Of a DNA stretch of 64,000 nt, positions 33,276 through 56,142 are shown piece after piece. The DNA is from Haematococcus lacustris (taxonomy: Eukaryota; Chlorophyta; Chlorophyceae; Chlamydomonadales; Haematococcaceae): NCBI GenBank assembly GCA_030144725.1, contig JASKMD010000006.1:10302806-10366805 (forward strand). Reading direction: 5' to 3'. Position 1 is the first letter of the stretch. The number at the start of each line of letters is the position of its first letter. Below the pieces are notes generated by a model that made no database searches, was not told the origin of the DNA, and saw only the letters and a list, made by a program, of their open reading frames with translations. The position numbers were made by a program, and so were the translations under genes.

Positions 33276-33845
33276 ACGTCAGCACCTTAGCCCTCAACCT
33301 AGAGCCTTCATTGCAGTGGAACACTGAGTGTGGACCACTACAAAACGGTGTTTTTGTCTGTGTGGAGTTCCCATGGTCATGGCATGGCATACACACGGGC
33401 ATGGTCGCCTACCACCTACACTATTGCCTGACCCAGAGGGCTATTGTGTAGAATTAGCATGTCTTGCATGCACTAAGTGCAAGTTGAGAACAGCTGAACA
33501 AAGGGGGGCCACACACTACTGTGCCACAGCAGGCTGGGTCTTGGGTGGTTTGTCTCGCAGCCGCTTGCAGCCCAGGCCTGGGTACTCTTTGCCCTTGGCA
33601 CTTCCCCTGCGCCACTAGGCCCCTTGCGCCCCTTGTACCTCATACCTGCTCATACCTACTTATACCCGTGCGTCACTCACTCTCGCACCTCCAAAAGGCA
33701 CCTCCAAAGGGCACCTCCAAAGGGCAAGTCAGTGATCGTGAGTAGTCAAGTCAGCAAAGGCCAGTCAGTCGCTGCTGATGTGGGGTGACGCAAGCAATGT
33801 CACGCTTGGTGCTGCCTGGTGCTGCTGGGCCCTGCAGGAGCTGTC
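33276..33845 (+). repeat. Duplicated intron-plus-acceptor block, copy 1 (gene B)
   Basis: From ACGTCAGCACCTTAG to the exon start GAGCTGTC it repeats 37773-38131, with an additional 200-odd bp in the middle of this copy. It includes a CTCCAAAGGGCAC minisatellite and an identical CCCTGCAG acceptor. It is not seen in gene A. Confidence 0.85.
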
Positions 33846-36800
33846 AGTACATGTAGTGGGAGCTGGCAGTATGGCGTCAGCAGTGGGGGCCACTCCCAGT
33901 TGGTGTTCACTAAGGGCATCAGCTGCCAGCTGCCATGCGGTCCCCACCCCTTGGCAAGCTAGCACCACGCCCTTCCTCAGCGGCCCAGGCAGCAGCGCAA
34001 CTGGAAACCTCGTACCCGGCCACAGCCCCCATGTAGGCCCGCAGCCTGCTGCAGCCTTGCGAGACTGGGTCACTGCTGCCATTGAAGCAAGCACAAGTAC
34101 AAAGACGGCACCAAACGCTGCTGCATCTAATGCTGCTGTTGATGGACCAGCTGAGGGAGATCTGGTGCCTCAGCAGCGAGGCCACTCCTTCAGCCCCGCA
34201 GCCCTGGCTGGTCTGCAGCGCCACCCTCTGGAGCGGGCAGCTGTGTCGGCCTCCACCAGCCTGCAAGCTCTGCACCAGCAGCTGGCCCTGGCGCACCAGG
34301 CACTAGCAGGCCCGCACCGGCCTCTGGCACTGCCCCCCCAGCCAACAGCAGCAGACACAACAGGCAGCGGCCCCTCCCACCCCCTACCTCGACCCCTTTC
34401 CTTGGGTGCCCCAGCTGGTAGCAGCGCAGCAACCGGCCCCTCTGCCCGTTCAGTGGGCAAGGCCGGCGGCAGCAGTGTGGCTGAGGCGCGAGTCAGCCGT
34501 CTGTGCCGCCTGCCCCTGGCTGCAAGGTTCACCTCCTCCTCAGGCGGGCGGGACATCAGCCAGCCCCCTGCCGCCCCCCTGGTGGCCACGCAGGCAGCGT
34601 TGCAGCTGCTGGGGGTGGGCTTGGCCAGTGCTGCAGCCCAGGTGGTGGAGGACGGGCTGGTGCAGGACCCCAGCCTGATGCTCAAGCTGGACGGCCTGAT
34701 CAGGTGCAGGGCGGGGGACCAGTGGGCAGCTGTGGTGTTGCATCAGGGCAGTGTGCAGTGCGTTTGAGCGGGGTTAGAGGCTTTTCAGTACTAAGCTGGG
34801 CGAGGTAAGGCGGCCAGAGGGAGGTGCAAGGTGGCAGGGGGAGAAGCAGCGCAGGGGTGGCGACGCGCAGCCCTGGACGCGCAGCCCTGCTCTCGCTCGT
34901 CTGCATCTGGCTGTGCAACACCAGGGTGTCTCCATCCCTTGGCGAAGTCCGTCTGAAGCCAGGCCTGCTCATTGGCACTGCCATATGCCACGTGGTGCCA
35001 TCTTTACATGAGCGCATGCCAGGTGTGGCATGCAATTGCCCTCTGCCATGCAATAGTCTCTAACTACAAGGCAGAATCTGCTACACCTGACCACTGGCTC
35101 TTGATCCCACCACCTGCTGCTCCTCATGCGGTGCCGCTGCAGTGCCACCCTGGACCACACCCCCTGCGCCTTCACGCACTGCGCTGCGCTGCGTACAGCT
35201 TTTGGCCAAGTCTTTGTCCAGCTTGAGTTCAGCGCCTGCTATGTGGCCCTGGACCCCGGGCGCCAGGAGGCTGAGCCGGTGCTGGTCATCCTGCTGCAGC
35301 GCATGACGCCGCCAGCAGCACCCCCTGCCGCCACCCCTACCCCGTTGACCCACACAGACCCTTCCCTGCCACTGCCAACACCTGCTGCTGCCACCGTGCT
35401 CCAGCTGGGGCAGGCCAGCCAGGTAGCTGCTGGGCAGCAGGCTGTAGGGGCAGGGGCTGGGCCAGTGCAGGGCCCAGGGGCAGTGGGTGGCGGCAGTGGT
35501 GGCGCCCAGCTCGTGTCAGGGTCTCAGCTGTCCAGCCAGCTCACCTTCCAGCTGCAGCTCAGCCACCTGGCCCTGGCCCACGCCACCGCCATCATCACCA
35601 TCATGACGCTGGACGGCCAGGTGCTGTACCAGAATGGAAGGTGAGCACCCCACCTCGCCTGCCTGCTGCTGCCGCTGCTGGCTGGGCTGTCAACCTCGCT
35701 GCTTGACCCAATGCCCCCAGCTGCCCCAGCCCCTGCTGCAGCCGCCTGGCCGCTGCCCCTGGTGCAGGTCTGTGGAGTACCTGGGCTTCATGACCGGCCA
35801 GGCGGCAGCAGCCGGGCAGTCCCTGCATGCCCCGCACCACCTGCTGCGCCGCATCTTCGCTGCTGACCCGCTGGCCCTGGACGCGCTGATGGTGGCCACA
35901 GGGCAGGGGCAGGTGAGGCAGGGGGTGAGGGGGCGCTGGGGGCGGGGGGTCAGAGCTGGGTGGCACACTATCAGCACATGCCAGGGGGTGGGGGCAGGCT
36001 GGGGGTCTTGCAGCGGCAGAGCACTGACTGCTTTGGCTATTCAGTGTGTGACTGCCCAGCTGCAAAGCAACCTGACCACGCTGACCCTGGCCCCTGCTAG
36101 AGGCTCACAACACATTGACCATGGTCAAACAACAGAGTCATGCTACAGCTGCAAAACAACCAGCATGCCCTGTTTGGCTGCATCACCACATAAACAGCAG
36201 AATTGGCCATGACCCATACAGCAGCGTCATGCTATGACAGCGGATGCTCGCCTTGGGCTTGTGTGACTGCTCGACTGCAAAGTAGCAGGCAAAGATTAAG
36301 GCTAAGGGAGGCAGGCTGAGGGCGGCAGCAAAGGCCACAGCGTCATCACACCAGATGGCAGGTAAGTCACACCTTGCCATGAGTCAAGCCAGGCCTTCTC
36401 CAGACAGCTGTATGGCCTGCCCCTGCCCCCCAACCGTGCAGGTGTGGAGCGGCCTAGTGCACTGCCCACGCACACTGCGCCTCAGTGGCGTGGCCCAGCC
36501 CCACCCTGCAGTGCCCCCATCAGGCAGCAGCGCTGCGCCGCCCTGGCCAGCGGAGCTGCAGTTCAAGCAAGACAGCCCAGGCGCCTTGCCTCGCCCCCGC
36601 ACTGGCCCACAGCCCGCCCTGCAGCTTCCAGGGCTGGGTCAGGGCCAGGGGCCAGGGGGGGGGGGCCTGATGGCGCCTGGGGCCCTGCCTGCAGTGCGTG
36701 AGATGTCTGAGGCAGAGGCCTCCTGCAGCCGCACCGCCTCAGGTCCCAGCAGCGCCGCTGGCAGCCCCAACCCAGGCAGTACTGCTGCACCACAAGTGCA

Positions 36801-39800
36801 GGAGGCAGGGGGCAAGCCAGGCAAGCTGTCGTCCCCCAATGCGCCTGTCTCCATACCTCAACTGCTCCCCCACCACCCTGACATACTCTCACCCCTGGGC
36901 CATGAGAGTAGCACCTCCGTCTGGCTGGGCCCTGACTCCTTCATGCTGCTGCCGCCCTCCAACTCCCCTCCCTCAATCGGGGCATCCAGCAGCCATACGA
37001 GGCAGCAGGCAGGAGCGGTGCACCCCCCACACAACCCTGAGAGTCAGGGGGAGGGCAAGGGAGGGGGTGGGGACCGGGGTCAGAGAACTGTGGGGCCCAC
37101 CCAGACCCGCCGCCCAGGCGCATGGCAATCACTCCCCCAGCTGCAGCCAGGGTCGCCCTCCCCCCCCGAGCCTTCCCAGCTGGGTTGCTTGTCTGGGGAA
37201 GACAGCCGTGCAGCTGCAGGGGGTCAAGGGGGGGACAGGGGGCGCTCGGGACCAGGACCAGGGGCCGCCCCTGCGCTGCGCCACCGGCTGCAATTGTCCC
37301 GTGGCCTGCCTGTCCCCTCTGCCGCCCTTCTGGGCCAGGAGCTGGTGCGCCTGAAAGCCTGGGCCTGCTGGCGCGGCCTCGTGGTGCACCAGCCGTGCTG
37401 CGACTGCCACTCTCACTGCCCTGCACTGCCCTCCTTCCACTCACACACCGTCATGCAGCTACAGCAGTAGCCACAGTTGAGGCGTGCAGCCTGCGACGCT
37501 GTCTTCACACTCATCACTATCACTACAGTTTGTTGGCCAAAGCATGGCATGTCCGCAGACTTTGCTCCACCAGCATAAGCACACACGCATGGTGCCGCCC
37601 CTAGCAATGGCAGCTACAGCCTGTTCTAAACGGCCTGTCATCAACGTGTAGCATATGGCGTGAAGGCCTCACCTACCCTGCAAGTGTCACCGCTACTGTG
37701 ACCCATGCGGCTGTTCCAGGCGTGACCAGCCAGGAGCAGGGGCCCCCTGCCGTTGTGAGCCAGCCCAATATCACGTCAGCACCTTAGCCCTCAACCTAGA
37801 GCCTTCATTGCAGTGGAACACTGAGTGTGGACCACTACAAAACGGTGTTTTTGTCTGTGTGGAGTTCCCATGGTCATGGCATGCACATGGCTTATGCAGG
37901 GCTGCTGGCCAGTCACTGCTGAGCTCACTCACTCACTCTCGCACCTCCAAAGGGCAAGCCTCCAAAGGGCAAGCCTCCAAAGGGCACCTCCAAAGGGCAC
38001 CTTCAAAGGGCACCTTTAAAGGGCACGGTAGTCAAGTCAGCAAAGGCCAGTCAGTCGCTGCTCATGTGGGCTGATGCAAGCAATGTCACGCCTGGCGCTG
38101 CCTGGTGCTGCTTGGCCCTGCAGGAGCTGTCCGGCACCGCCCGCGCCTTGAACCTCATGGCGGCTGTCACCAGGACAACGCTGCCCAGCGCCTCCTCTCC
38201 TGCCACAGCCAGCCTGGCAGCCAGCCCATGGTCCCCCAGCCAAGCCGGGGTGACAGTGCTGGCCGCAGCCCCTTTCCCTCCCCAGGGCCATCAGCAGGGG
38301 CACCGGCCTAGGCTCCCTGTCTCGGCCGGCTCGTCTGCCTGGCCCCAGCTCCAGCGCCCCAGCGCCAGCGCTAGCACGTTCGAGCACCTGGCCCCGGCAA
38401 CCAGTGCGCCCCAGGTGCTGCTGGATGGCCTGGTGGCAAAGCCAGTAGGCAGGCCACAGGGCACTGACCCAGCTGCCCCACTGGATCGGCCTGGGGACCC
38501 CCCCACGGTGCTGGTGCTGCCCACCCCCCCCCCGCCACTTGCTGCTGAGCTAGCCACCTGGCCTGGGCCCAAGGGACTAGAGGAGTGGCATGAGGACGTG
38601 ACTGCGTGTGAGCAGCATGACAGCCAGGGTGGGGGGTCCAGGGGGTCCCTGGTGGAGTCAGCAGCTCAATGGCTTAACCTGGTCAGCACCGCTAGTAGCG
38701 TCACAGGGCTTGCTGCCTCCCCCGCACTGGCCTTCTCACAGCACCCTGCCGTGGGCAAGCAACAGGGGCAGCAGGAGCAGCAGGGGCAGCAGCAGCAGGG
38801 GCAGCAGCAGCAGGGGCAGCAGGAGCAGCAGGAACAGCAGGGGCAGCAGCAGCAGGGGCAGCAGGAGCAGCAGGGGCAGCAGCAGCAGGGGCAGCAGGAG
38901 CAGCAGGGGCAGCAGGGGCAGGGACTAGGGCATGAGGCCTCTGCGGCTCACACTGCCGCTGCTGGGCTGGCCCAGGACCAGCGGCTGTGTGAGGGTGCCA
39001 GGGAGACAGGCGAGGGGGAGCCAGGCAAAGGGAAGGCAGGCGACGGGGCGGCAGAGCTCCTGCGTCCCAGCGCTGCCCAGCTGCGAGCGCTGATGCTGGC
39101 TAGCCAGTCGCTGGAGGGCTGGGTGAAGCAGCCTTGCTGCCAAGTCAAAGGCGCTGCGCCAGCGGCACAGCAGACAGGCCCGGGCAGGCAGCCAGGCCAG
39201 CACGCAGCAGCTGTGGGGTGCGGGGCGACAGAGTTGCAGCCTGGAGGTCAGGGGGCTGAAGTTGGGGACGGGGCAGACAACGTGAGCCAGGGCACAGCAC
39301 AGCAGCAGAGCCCTGGAGGGGTGAGCCAGGCTGCAGGGGGTCAGCAGGGAATGCAGGCAAGGCCAGGGGGAGCTGCTGACATGCCTCACCAGGCGCATGG
39401 CCAAGGACCTGACTTCAGCTGGTGGGTGCCCAGCTTGGGTGGCTCACGTATGGCTGCATGTGCAGCAGCAGCAGTGTAGCGTCCCAGCCCATTACCACCA
39501 CCCTGGCCCCTCACCCTCTATGAGCTTTAGCCTTCAGCTGCTGCAGCTCTACAGCCCCAAGCATTGAAACAGCTGTGGACTAGACATTGCTGGTGATGCA
39601 TGTGCAACTCTAGGGGTGATGCAAGTGCATTCATGCAGTGTCAGGGGAGCCAGCGCAGTGGCAATGGCAACACAAGGGATCCATGCGAGTCAAACAACTC
39701 CCCCCTACACCACATAATATGATGCTGAGACGTTGCCAATAGTACCTGCTGCCCTACTTGCTTATTCATGCTCCTGCCTTTTAGCCCCTGCCCCTGACGC

Positions 39801-42800
39801 CCCTTGCCTCTCTTCCCCTTCCCCTCCCTCTGCCTCTTGCTGCCTTGTGCCAGGCATGAGGTGCAGGCGCACCTGGTCCCTCACCCATTGGGTTTGGCGG
39901 GCAGTGGCGGTGGCTGCGCGCAGCTGCTGGTGCTGGTGCAGCATGACGTCACGCAGTACGTTGAGGCGCAGCTGGAGGTCAAGAAGGTCAGACTCACTGC
40001 CACTGAGCAGGGAGGGGGCACTGCTGATGCTGCAGAGGTAGTAATGCTGCGGCTCAAGAGCTGCTGCTGCTGCTGCTGTTCAGGTGCTTGACGGTTCCTG
40101 GCGGCTGCTGGAGGAGATCTTCCCGCTGCATGTCCTACAGGTCAGTGGGGGGCGGTGCGGAGGCTTTGGGCAGCAGGATGAGGGGCCGGCAGGTGACGGG
40201 CAGGATGGCAGCTGTGGTGCGCCAGCCCACTGCCCCTGACTCTGTCCCCTGCTGCCATGGGGTGAGGGCTTGGCTGGTGATGACCTGATCCTGATGCTGG
40301 GGATGGAGGTGGTGGGGGACAGGCGGAGGGTCGCTGATGCTGATTGTGTTGGTGTTGCACATGGTGATGGGCTGTGGTGCTGTGGCCGTGCTGCTGCACC
40401 CAGACTATGACCAGCATGGCCATGAGCCGCGTGGAGAGCAAGAGCAACGCCCACAACGCCCTACTGCCTTCAGCCAGCACCCAGTCTGGGGCAGACCAGC
40501 GGTCCTCCAGCCAGGCAGGCAGCAGCAGTCACGAGCTGGCTGGGGGAGATGAGAAGTGGGAGGGGCAGTGGGCACTGGGCCGTCAGCCGCAGCCCCTGAA
40601 GCAGCAGCATAAGGAGCAGCAGCAGGTGAAGGTGCTGCAGACAATGCCAGCTGAGGGCCCTCAGCAGAGGCCCCTGGGCTGCTATGCCCTTACACCCCAG
40701 CCCACCCAGCCCCAGCCTACACCCGCCATTCCTGCAATGCTGTCTTCTGCTCTTCCACAGCCGGAGTCCAGCCAGGCCACCTCAGCATTGCTAACCATAC
40801 CACAGGCAGCCCTGAGCATTGCAGTGGGAGCATCATCCACCCCCCCCCAGTCCCCCTCCCCTCTCCCCTCAACACCCCCACCCTTGCCCCAACCCCTGCC
40901 CGCTCCCCCACCCACTGAGGTGACCAGCCCTGGCCTCAGCTCACCCAGCGCCCCCCTCGACTTCACAGGGCATGGCGTGCCCTCAGACCCAGACAGCCTT
41001 GAAGGTGCGACCCTGGCCCCCCCACCCCAGGCCCATGGCAGCGCGAGGGTCACACTCCCCCCCCCTCGGGCCACCTCCATGCCTCCCCCGGGCAGCAGTG
41101 CTTCCGACACCCAGCAGGAGCGCCAGCCGGGCCCTGCCCCTGCCCCTGCCCTCAAGCCTGCTGCCACGCCTGCACTTACACCACCCACCGCCACCACCTC
41201 TGCAGCCAGCCCTGAGTGCCCTGAGGGGAGCCCTGCCCTCACCTCCACCCCAGTAGCCGGGCAGGCGCTGGCAGCAGGCCCGGCTAGCCCAGGGCCAGGC
41301 GCCACTACAGGCGGTCTGAGGTTGGGTAGCCAGAGGGGGAGCGCTGCTGAGTCACCCATGGCTGGCCCAACGGGCAGCCAGGCCCCGGCCCCCCCCGCAC
41401 CCCTAGCGACAGCTCTGCTCAAGCGCAGTGTAGGGTTTGCCCCTTCACCTGCAGCGTGGGAGGATGGCCCCAGCCCGGGGCATGCGCCTGGGCAGGGTGG
41501 GCCAGCACTTGCAGCAGCAGTCGGGCCCCAGCTGCCGCTGCCTATCCCCGGCACGGGCTTCATGCTGCCTATTCCTGACTTGGGCTCTGGCTGCAGCAGT
41601 GGCAGCAACGTCAGTGGACCGTGCAAGAGGCCAGTAGCACGAGCCAGCAGCAGGAGGGATGGGGAGGGACTAGGGCGCTGGGGCGCAAGCAGCAGTGCCC
41701 AGCCCCCCCCCCCCACCAGCAGGGAGCTGTACAGGGGAACAAGCACCACAGTCAGGTCCTCTGTGTCCTCCGCGGCAGTGACATCAGGGAGCTGTGCCAC
41801 CAGCAGCATGGCTCGGCACCATGCCTGCGTGACCGTGCTGTTTGGTGGGTGCCTGCGCCCTGCAGCGGACTGGGCAGGGAGGTGGAGAACAGTACGGTAG
41901 AACATGAGCTAGGGAAGGTACAGGAAGCCCAGGGTGCCTGTAGTGGGTTTGTTTAACGATGGTGGCAGCACACAGGCATGGCAGCCAAATGGCCTTGCTG
42001 ATGCCTGCAGCTGTAAGCATCAGCAAGGGTCAAAATGGCTGGCCAGCCCGCACAAGGCTGCCTGGTAGGAGCCCTCAACTCAACTCAACTCACTGGCTAT
42101 GGCCTGTGGCTATGGTACGTCCTGAGTGGCTGTGAGCAACATTCAAGATCTCTAGATTTGCTTGGGTACCAGACCAAACAAACTAACCTAACCTGGGCCG
42201 GGCTGGGCTGGGCTGGGCTGCACCACTGTCATCTACCTAATGCTTCCCCCGCTGGCTGCCTGGTCCTGATCTGCCCTGCGCTGTGGCTGCTGGCTGCAGC
42301 CGACATCCGCGGCTTCACCACCATGTGCAACACGCTGCCGCCTGAGGAGGTCATGATGTTCCTCAATGGCATGTTCACGGCCTTTGACGCGCTGGTGAGG
42401 CACTGAGGCCGAGGGGGGTGGGGGCGGCAGCAGACTGCGCCCTGCCACACCTGCTCAGCGGGGGGCACAGTGCTGCAGCCTAACACCACCACCTCCACCC
42501 TCTGACCTGACCTGACCTGACCTGACCTGACCTGACCTGACCTGACCTGACCTGACCTGACCTGACCTGACCTGACCTGACCTGACCTGACCTGACCTGA
42601 CCTGACCTGACCTGACCTGACCTGACCTGACCTGACCTGACCTGACCTGACCTGACCTGACCTGACCTGACCTGACCTGACCTGACCTGACCTGACCTGA
42701 CCTGACCTGACCTGACCTGACCTGACCTGACCTGACCTGACCTGACCTGACCTGACCTGACCTGACCTGACCTGACCTGACCTGACCTGACCTGACCTGA

Positions 42801-44394
42801 CCTGACCTGACCTGACCTGACCTGACCTGACCTGACCTGACCTGACCTGACCTGACCTGACCTGACCTGACCTGACCTGACCTGACCTGACCTGACCTGA
42901 CCTGACCTGACCTGACCTGACCTGACCTGACCTGACCTGACCTGACCTGACCTGACCTGACCTGACCTGACCTGACCTGACCTGACCTGGCCTGGCCTGG
43001 CCTGGCCTGGCCTGACCTGGCCTGGCCTGGCCTGGCCTGACCTGGCCTGGCCTGGCCTGGCCTGGCCTGACCTGGCCTGGCCTGACCTGGCCTGACCTGG
43101 CCTGACCTGGCCTGACCTGGCCTGACCTGGCCTGACCTGACCTGACCTGGCCTGACCTGGCCTGACCTGGCCTGGCCTGACCTGGCCTGACCTGGCCTGA
43201 CCTGGCCTGACCTGGCCTGACCTGGCCTGACCTGGCCTGACCTGGCCTTCTGCCCTACACAACACATAGCACGACCTCCTGCATTCCCTGCTGCTGCTGC
43301 TGAGTGTGCTGCTCGTTGGCTGCTGCTGCAGGTGGAGCAGCATGGCCTGTACAAGGTGAGGCCAGGCAGTGGAGGGAGCAGGGGCGTGCTCACCAGGCAG
43401 AAGGACAGGCAGGCTGCAGCTTGAGATAAGCAGCCGAGGCAGCATCAATCACAGTCAGGCTGTTTGCAGGATGCTTGCCAGCTTGGCTCGCCATTTGCCA
43501 GGATGATGATATTGAAAGCGGAACTCGTCAACCGCGCCGCCCTGTGCCAGACGTTGCCTGCACCCCACCACCCCGCAGTTGCCCCTGTCGCGGCTATTGC
43601 ATTGTGTGGTGGTGCCAGCGATGCGTCGTGTTCGCCATGCGGTGCAGATCGAGACCATCGGCGACGCACTGATGGTGGCAGGTGGGCTGCTGCAAGTCGG
43701 GCCAGACGGCGTGGCGCGCATTAACGACAGCCCTGAGGGCGACACGCAGCACGCCACCAGGACGCTGGCCTTTGCCCGCGACATGCTGCGCACCGCCAAC
43801 ACCATCGTCATGCCGCGCGGCCAGCCTCAGGACACGGTGCAGCTGCGGGTCGGCATCCACACCGGCTCCTGCATGAGCGGCGTGGTGGGCCGCAAGATGC
43901 CGCGCTTCTGCCTGTTCGGGTGAGGCGGGCACAAGGGGCAGCAGGAGGGGCAGGCGCATAGAGCCCCTTGATGTGACTGGCAGGGGGTGGCTATGCTGCT
44001 GTTGCCTCCTTTGCTGTCCACGCTTCCATTCCCCTTCCTGCTGCTAGTGCTGGTGGGGGTTGCAGTGCTAGCAGCCTGGTGCTGGCTGCTGTGTTGTGTC
44101 GTGCGCAGCGACACCATCAACACGGCGTCGCGCATGGAGTCCACTGGCCAGGCGCAGTGCGTGCAGGTAAGCCAGGCCACCTGGCAGGCCCTGGGCCACG
44201 CCCCGGTGCTGGCTGCCGACCTGCTGCCGCCTGAGCTGGTGGGGGCGGGAGGGGAGCAGGCGGGCCCAGGCGCCACCTACCCTGCAGGGGTGCTCAGGGC
44301 TGAGCCGCGCTGGCGGGCCTCAGGAGGGGTGGAGGCCAAGGGCAAGGGCGTGATGCAGACCTACGTGTGGAAGGAGCAGGGCTGGGTGCAGTGA
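33838..44394 (+). CDS. Guanylate cyclase with PAS domains, gene B
   Basis: Exons inferred: 33838-34703 (ends ALQLLGVGLASAAAQ..DPSLMLKLDGLIR), an unresolved join, about 35211-35640 (FVQLEF.. to QVLYQNG, protein identical to gene A), 35768-35912, 36442-37344, 38124-39421 (Gln-rich), 39854-39986, 40084-40140, 40404-41844 (long Pro/Ala/Ser linker ending ARHHACVTVLF), 42300-42394, 43332-43355 (VEQHGLYK), 43648-43919 and 44109-44394 (TGA). All joins listed after the unresolved one keep phase. The catalytic domain is nearly identical to gene A: metal Asp in LFADIRGFT and GDTINTAS, and the Glu (KIETIGD) and Cys (RFCLFG) of a guanylate cyclase. The regulatory part is two PAS-like modules, the second split by the linker exons. 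The 5' end is uncertain, and exons upstream of 33838 are likely. Confidence 0.75.
37773..38131 (+). repeat. Duplicated intron-plus-acceptor block, copy 2 (gene B)
   Basis: It matches 33276-33845 up to the first eight bases of the exon (GAGCTGTC), after which the two exons diverge at once. The position before ELSGTARALNL corresponds to the GMEGMQRALNL exon of gene A, so this copy is probably the original location. Confidence 0.8.
38761..38930 (+). repeat. Coding Gln/Gly minisatellite (GQQ/EQQ units) in gene B
   Basis: Tandem CAGCAG-GGGCAG-type units encode a run of GQQ, QQQ and EQQ triplets in the 38124-39421 exon. Length is a multiple of three throughout, so unit gain or loss keeps the frame. 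Confidence 0.9.
42502..43248. repeat. Intronic CCTGA/CCTGG pentanucleotide satellite of gene B
   Basis: It lies in the intron 42395-43331. Pure CCTGA fills 42502 to about 42986; mixed CCTGG/CCTGA fills the last 260 bp next to the 24-nt exon. This is the same order and nearly the same mixed pattern as gene A, but the pure part is about 300 bp shorter. Confidence 0.95.
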
Positions 44395-45350
44395 GGGGAG
44401 GGGAGGGGGATGGGAGCTGGGCAGGAGGGAGGGGGTGGGCTGCAAGATGGACAGGGAGCAATGCATCAACCAGGAGGGGAGGACAGGCCCAGGGCTTGGT
44501 GGGGAGGGAGACAGCAGCCATGGGAACACAGGCCCAGTATGGGCTGAACTGCACTTAACATGGCGAGTGCTGGACCTTGAGGAATGATTGCCTCAGCACT
44601 GCAAGCAGAATTACAGGCACAACTCTGAAATGTCGTGAAAGGCATTGATTCATCAAGTATTAGAAAAATATATGCATCATTATATAGAATGGCTTGAGGC
44701 CTGCACTGGAGTCGTCCTGTGAAACCTGTCACAAACTCATTTTACTAAGCATTCCTTAAGCATTGTTTATCTCTTCTGCCCACCACAGAGCTGATATGCA
44801 CGAGGGTCCTTTGCTGGCTTTAGGCATATGCACTAAGATCTGCGCCATTGAATGGCTGAGGGATGAAACCCCTTTGTTCACTATATTGACAGTGGAGGGG
44901 CGAGGATGTTCGATGTCAACCATGACGAGGGTTTGTTGGCAATGCTGTGAAGCCCCTTGCAAACCTGATGATGTGTGCATGGTGGTGGGCAGCTGTGGCT
45001 CGCTGCCCTAAACCAGGGTTGATTTCTTGAGGTGCAGGGCTGAGGTGAGTGCTGAGCATGCGGAGAATAAGTTTAGAAGGGTGCAGGCGGTGGTTATAAA
45101 GTAGGAGCATGTAATGGTGCATGGAAGAGAAGAGATGGACACCGCTAGCGGCAATCACAACACATGGACGGCCTGCCACTTTATGCTCTCAATCTCCTCC
45201 CCCCTTTCATCCCCTCCTGATGACGCCATGCGTCTCCGATCTCTTGTCTGTTCTCCCTGACTATGAAACGCGGTGTGAGCGTTAGGCCATCCGCATGCAT
45301 GACATGCACGACGTTGCCACCGAAACTCGGCCTTGCTTGCTATGATTAGC
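44395..45350. other. 3' flank of cyclase gene B
   Basis: The first 780 bp mirror the 3' flank of gene A; the rest is unique. No gene is recognised. Confidence 0.5.
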
Positions 45351-45354
45351 TATG

Positions 45355-45470
45355 GTAGTAGTAGTTGTTACACGAAGGAGGGGGCTTGGGTGGATACAAG
45401 CCGACCCCCAAAGGTAAAAGACTGAGAAAAGAGCTGTCTTGGAGGTGAGAGGTGTTAGAGGGGGGAAAAC
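45355..45470. repeat. Diverged copy of the interspersed repeat found in LINE copy 1
   Basis: It shares TAGTAGTAGTTGTTACAC and GGATACAAGCC with the reverse complement of 17692-17839, then weaker similarity to GGAAAACC. The far boundary is approximate. Confidence 0.55.
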
Positions 45471-45725
45471 CTAGAAGTAAGAGAAAGTGTGAGCTGCCCG
45501 CCTAGCTCTGCATTAGGCTGCAGCTGAAGAGTACCGATATGGTATCAGTGAACTTCTGCACAGGTCGACCAGGTCTCGTGGCCGGACTACGCTAAACTGT
45601 TGTTCCTGCATCACCGTTTCATTGTAACCCACAGAGTCAGCAGAGAGGCTAGACATTGGATGGCAGGCAGCCAGCAGCTGAGCCCATTGCACGGTACAGC
45701 TTGACACGACGGGTTGTCAGGTTGT

Positions 45726-56142
<10,417 letters not shown>

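Larger units (their letters stand above)
34100..45180. repeat. Right arm of the imperfect inverted duplication
   Basis: This is the counterpart of the left arm: near-identical blocks at 35200-36150, 39805-40325 and 42120-45180, reading the opposite way. Between blocks, the linker exons (36442-37344, 38124-39421, 40404-41800) share only short end motifs with gene A. Confidence 0.85.
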
